From contig CM037472.1 in NCBI GenBank assembly GCA_021014325.1, forward strand, positions 39,766,234-39,830,233: a stretch of DNA of 64,000 nt. The letters are read 5' to 3'. The translations under genes were made by a program, and so were the position numbers. A model generated the notes under the pieces. That model saw only the letters and a program-made list of their open reading frames with translations, was not told the DNA's origin and ran no database searches. Source of the DNA: Plazaster borealis (taxonomy: Eukaryota; Echinodermata; Asteroidea; Forcipulatida; Labidiasteridae). Below, in pieces: positions 62,535 through 64,000 of the stretch; the first letter of the stretch is position 1; each line of letters starts with the position of its first letter.

Positions 62535-64000
62535 CAAATACACCATCATATCATGGGAATGGATTCAGTTTGTATTAAGGTGGGTAAAAATACACCATCA
62601 AATCATGGGAATGGATTCAGTTTGTATTAAGGTGGGTACAAATACACCATCAAATCATGGGAATGGATTCAGTTTGTATTAAGGTGGGTTCAAATACACC
62701 ATCAAATCATGGGAATGGATTCAGTTTGTATTAAGGTGGGTTCAAATACACCATTAAATCATGGGAATTGATTCAGTTTGTATTAAGGTGGGTTCAAATA
62801 CACCATTAAATCATGGGAATGGATTCAGTTTGTATTAAGGTGGGTACAAATACACCATCAAATCATGGGGATGGATTCAGTTTGTATTAAGGTGGGTTCA
62901 AATACACCATCAAATCATGGGAATTGATTCAGTTTGTATTAAGGTGGGTTCAAATACACCATTAAATCATGGGAATTGATTCAGTTTGTATTAAGGTGGG
63001 TTCAAATACACCATCAAATCATGGGAATTGATTCAGTTTGTATTAAGGTGGGTTCAAATACACCATCAAATCATGGGAATTGATTCAGTTTGTATTAAGG
63101 TGGGTAAAAATACACCATCAAATCATGGGAATTGATTCAGTTTGTATTAAGGTGGGTAAAAATACACCATCAAATCATGGGAATTGATTCAGTTTGTATT
63201 AAGGTGGGTAAAAATACACCATCAAATCATGGGAATTGATTCAGTTTGTATTAAGGTGGGTAAAAATACACCATCAAATCATGGGAATTGATTCAGTTTG
63301 TATTAAGGTGGGTAAAAATACACCATCAAATCATGGGAATGGATTCAGTTTGATTAAGGTGGGTAAAATACACCATCAAATCATGGGAATTGATTCAGTT
63401 TGTATTAAGGTGGGTAAAAATACACCATCAAATCATGGGAATTGATTCAGTTTGTATTAAGGTGGGTACAAATACACCATCAAATCATGGGAATTGATTC
63501 AGTTTGTATTAAGGTGGGTACAAATACACCATCAAATCATGGAAATGATTCAGTTTTGTATAAAGGTGGATAAAATACACCATCAATCATCATGGAAATT
63601 TCAGTTTTGTATTTAAAGGTGGGTAATACACCATTAAAAATCATGGGAATGATTCAGTTTGTATTAATACACCATCAAATCATGGGAATTGATTCAGTTT
63701 GTATTTATGTGTGTTAAAATACACCATCAAATCATGGGAATTGATTCAGTTTGTATTAAGGTGGGTAAAAATACACCATCAAATCATGGGAATTGATTCA
63801 GTTTGTATTAAGGTGGGTAAAAATACACCATCAAATCATGGGAATTGATTCAGTTTGTATTAAGGTGGGTAAAAATACACCATCAAATCATGGGAATGGA
63901 TTCAGTTTGATTAAGGTGGGTAAAATACACCATCAAATCATGGGAATTGATTCAGTTTGTATTAAGGTGGGTAAAAATACACCATCAAATCATGGGAATT
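62535..64000. repeat. 52-bp tandem array, running off the right edge
   Basis: Unit with AAGGTGGGTAAAAATACACC, ATCAAATCATGGGAATTGAT and TCAGTTTGTATT. About 28 copies are visible, with a degraded patch near 63540-63720. It lies in the Jagged intron after exon 9, starting about 170 bp past the donor. Confidence 0.97.

Noticed and set aside
63236..63445. Repetitive frame in the 52-bp array
   Set aside because: It exists only because some units lack stops in one frame. It is a satellite read-through.

Overview
The window reads as nuclear DNA of a marine invertebrate deuterostome, most likely an echinoderm and probably a sea star. The genes are intron-rich with GT-AG splicing. A zinc transporter and a Jagged-type Notch ligand are recognisable, and the non-coding DNA is crowded with small transposons and tandem arrays of 22-85 bp units. 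The species call is an inference from gene and repeat style, not a measurement.

Three protein-coding genes could be assembled exon by exon with matching intron phases. (1) Minus strand, 13027 to 3806: a six-exon, 461-residue M14 zinc carboxypeptidase with all catalytic residues, an N-terminal hydrophobic segment and a C-terminal membrane anchor. (2) Minus strand, 37158 to 19513: a complete fifteen-exon, 577-residue SLC30A9 (ZnT9) orthologue, a mitochondrial zinc transporter of the cation diffusion facilitator family. (3) Plus strand, from 39442 past the right edge: the first nine coding exons of Jagged/Serrate (signal peptide, MNNL, DSL and five EGF repeats), with the rest outside the window. 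SLC30A9 and Jagged are head to head, their start codons 2.3 kb apart. The three genes have no evident shared pathway.

Layout: 1-3805 holds no recognisable gene. 3806-13027 is the carboxypeptidase, with 63-bp and 38-bp arrays in its introns. 13028-19512 is intergenic DNA full of nested transposons and a 12-bp minisatellite. 19513-37158 is SLC30A9, with intronic 74-bp, 85-bp and 22-bp arrays. 37159-39441 separates the head-to-head genes and contains a LINE remnant. 39442-64000 is Jagged, with long introns carrying many miniature elements and a 52-bp array that runs off the right edge.

Main points for a second look: a family of TTAA-flanked elements with shared TTAAAGG tips, one carrying a broken THAP zinc finger; three decoy copies of an SLC30A9 exon end with its splice donor; two intronic repeats that look like histone mRNA 3' ends; an array of palindromes that would fold into GAAA-loop hairpins in the SLC30A9 pre-mRNA; and the unusual membrane-anchored carboxypeptidase.
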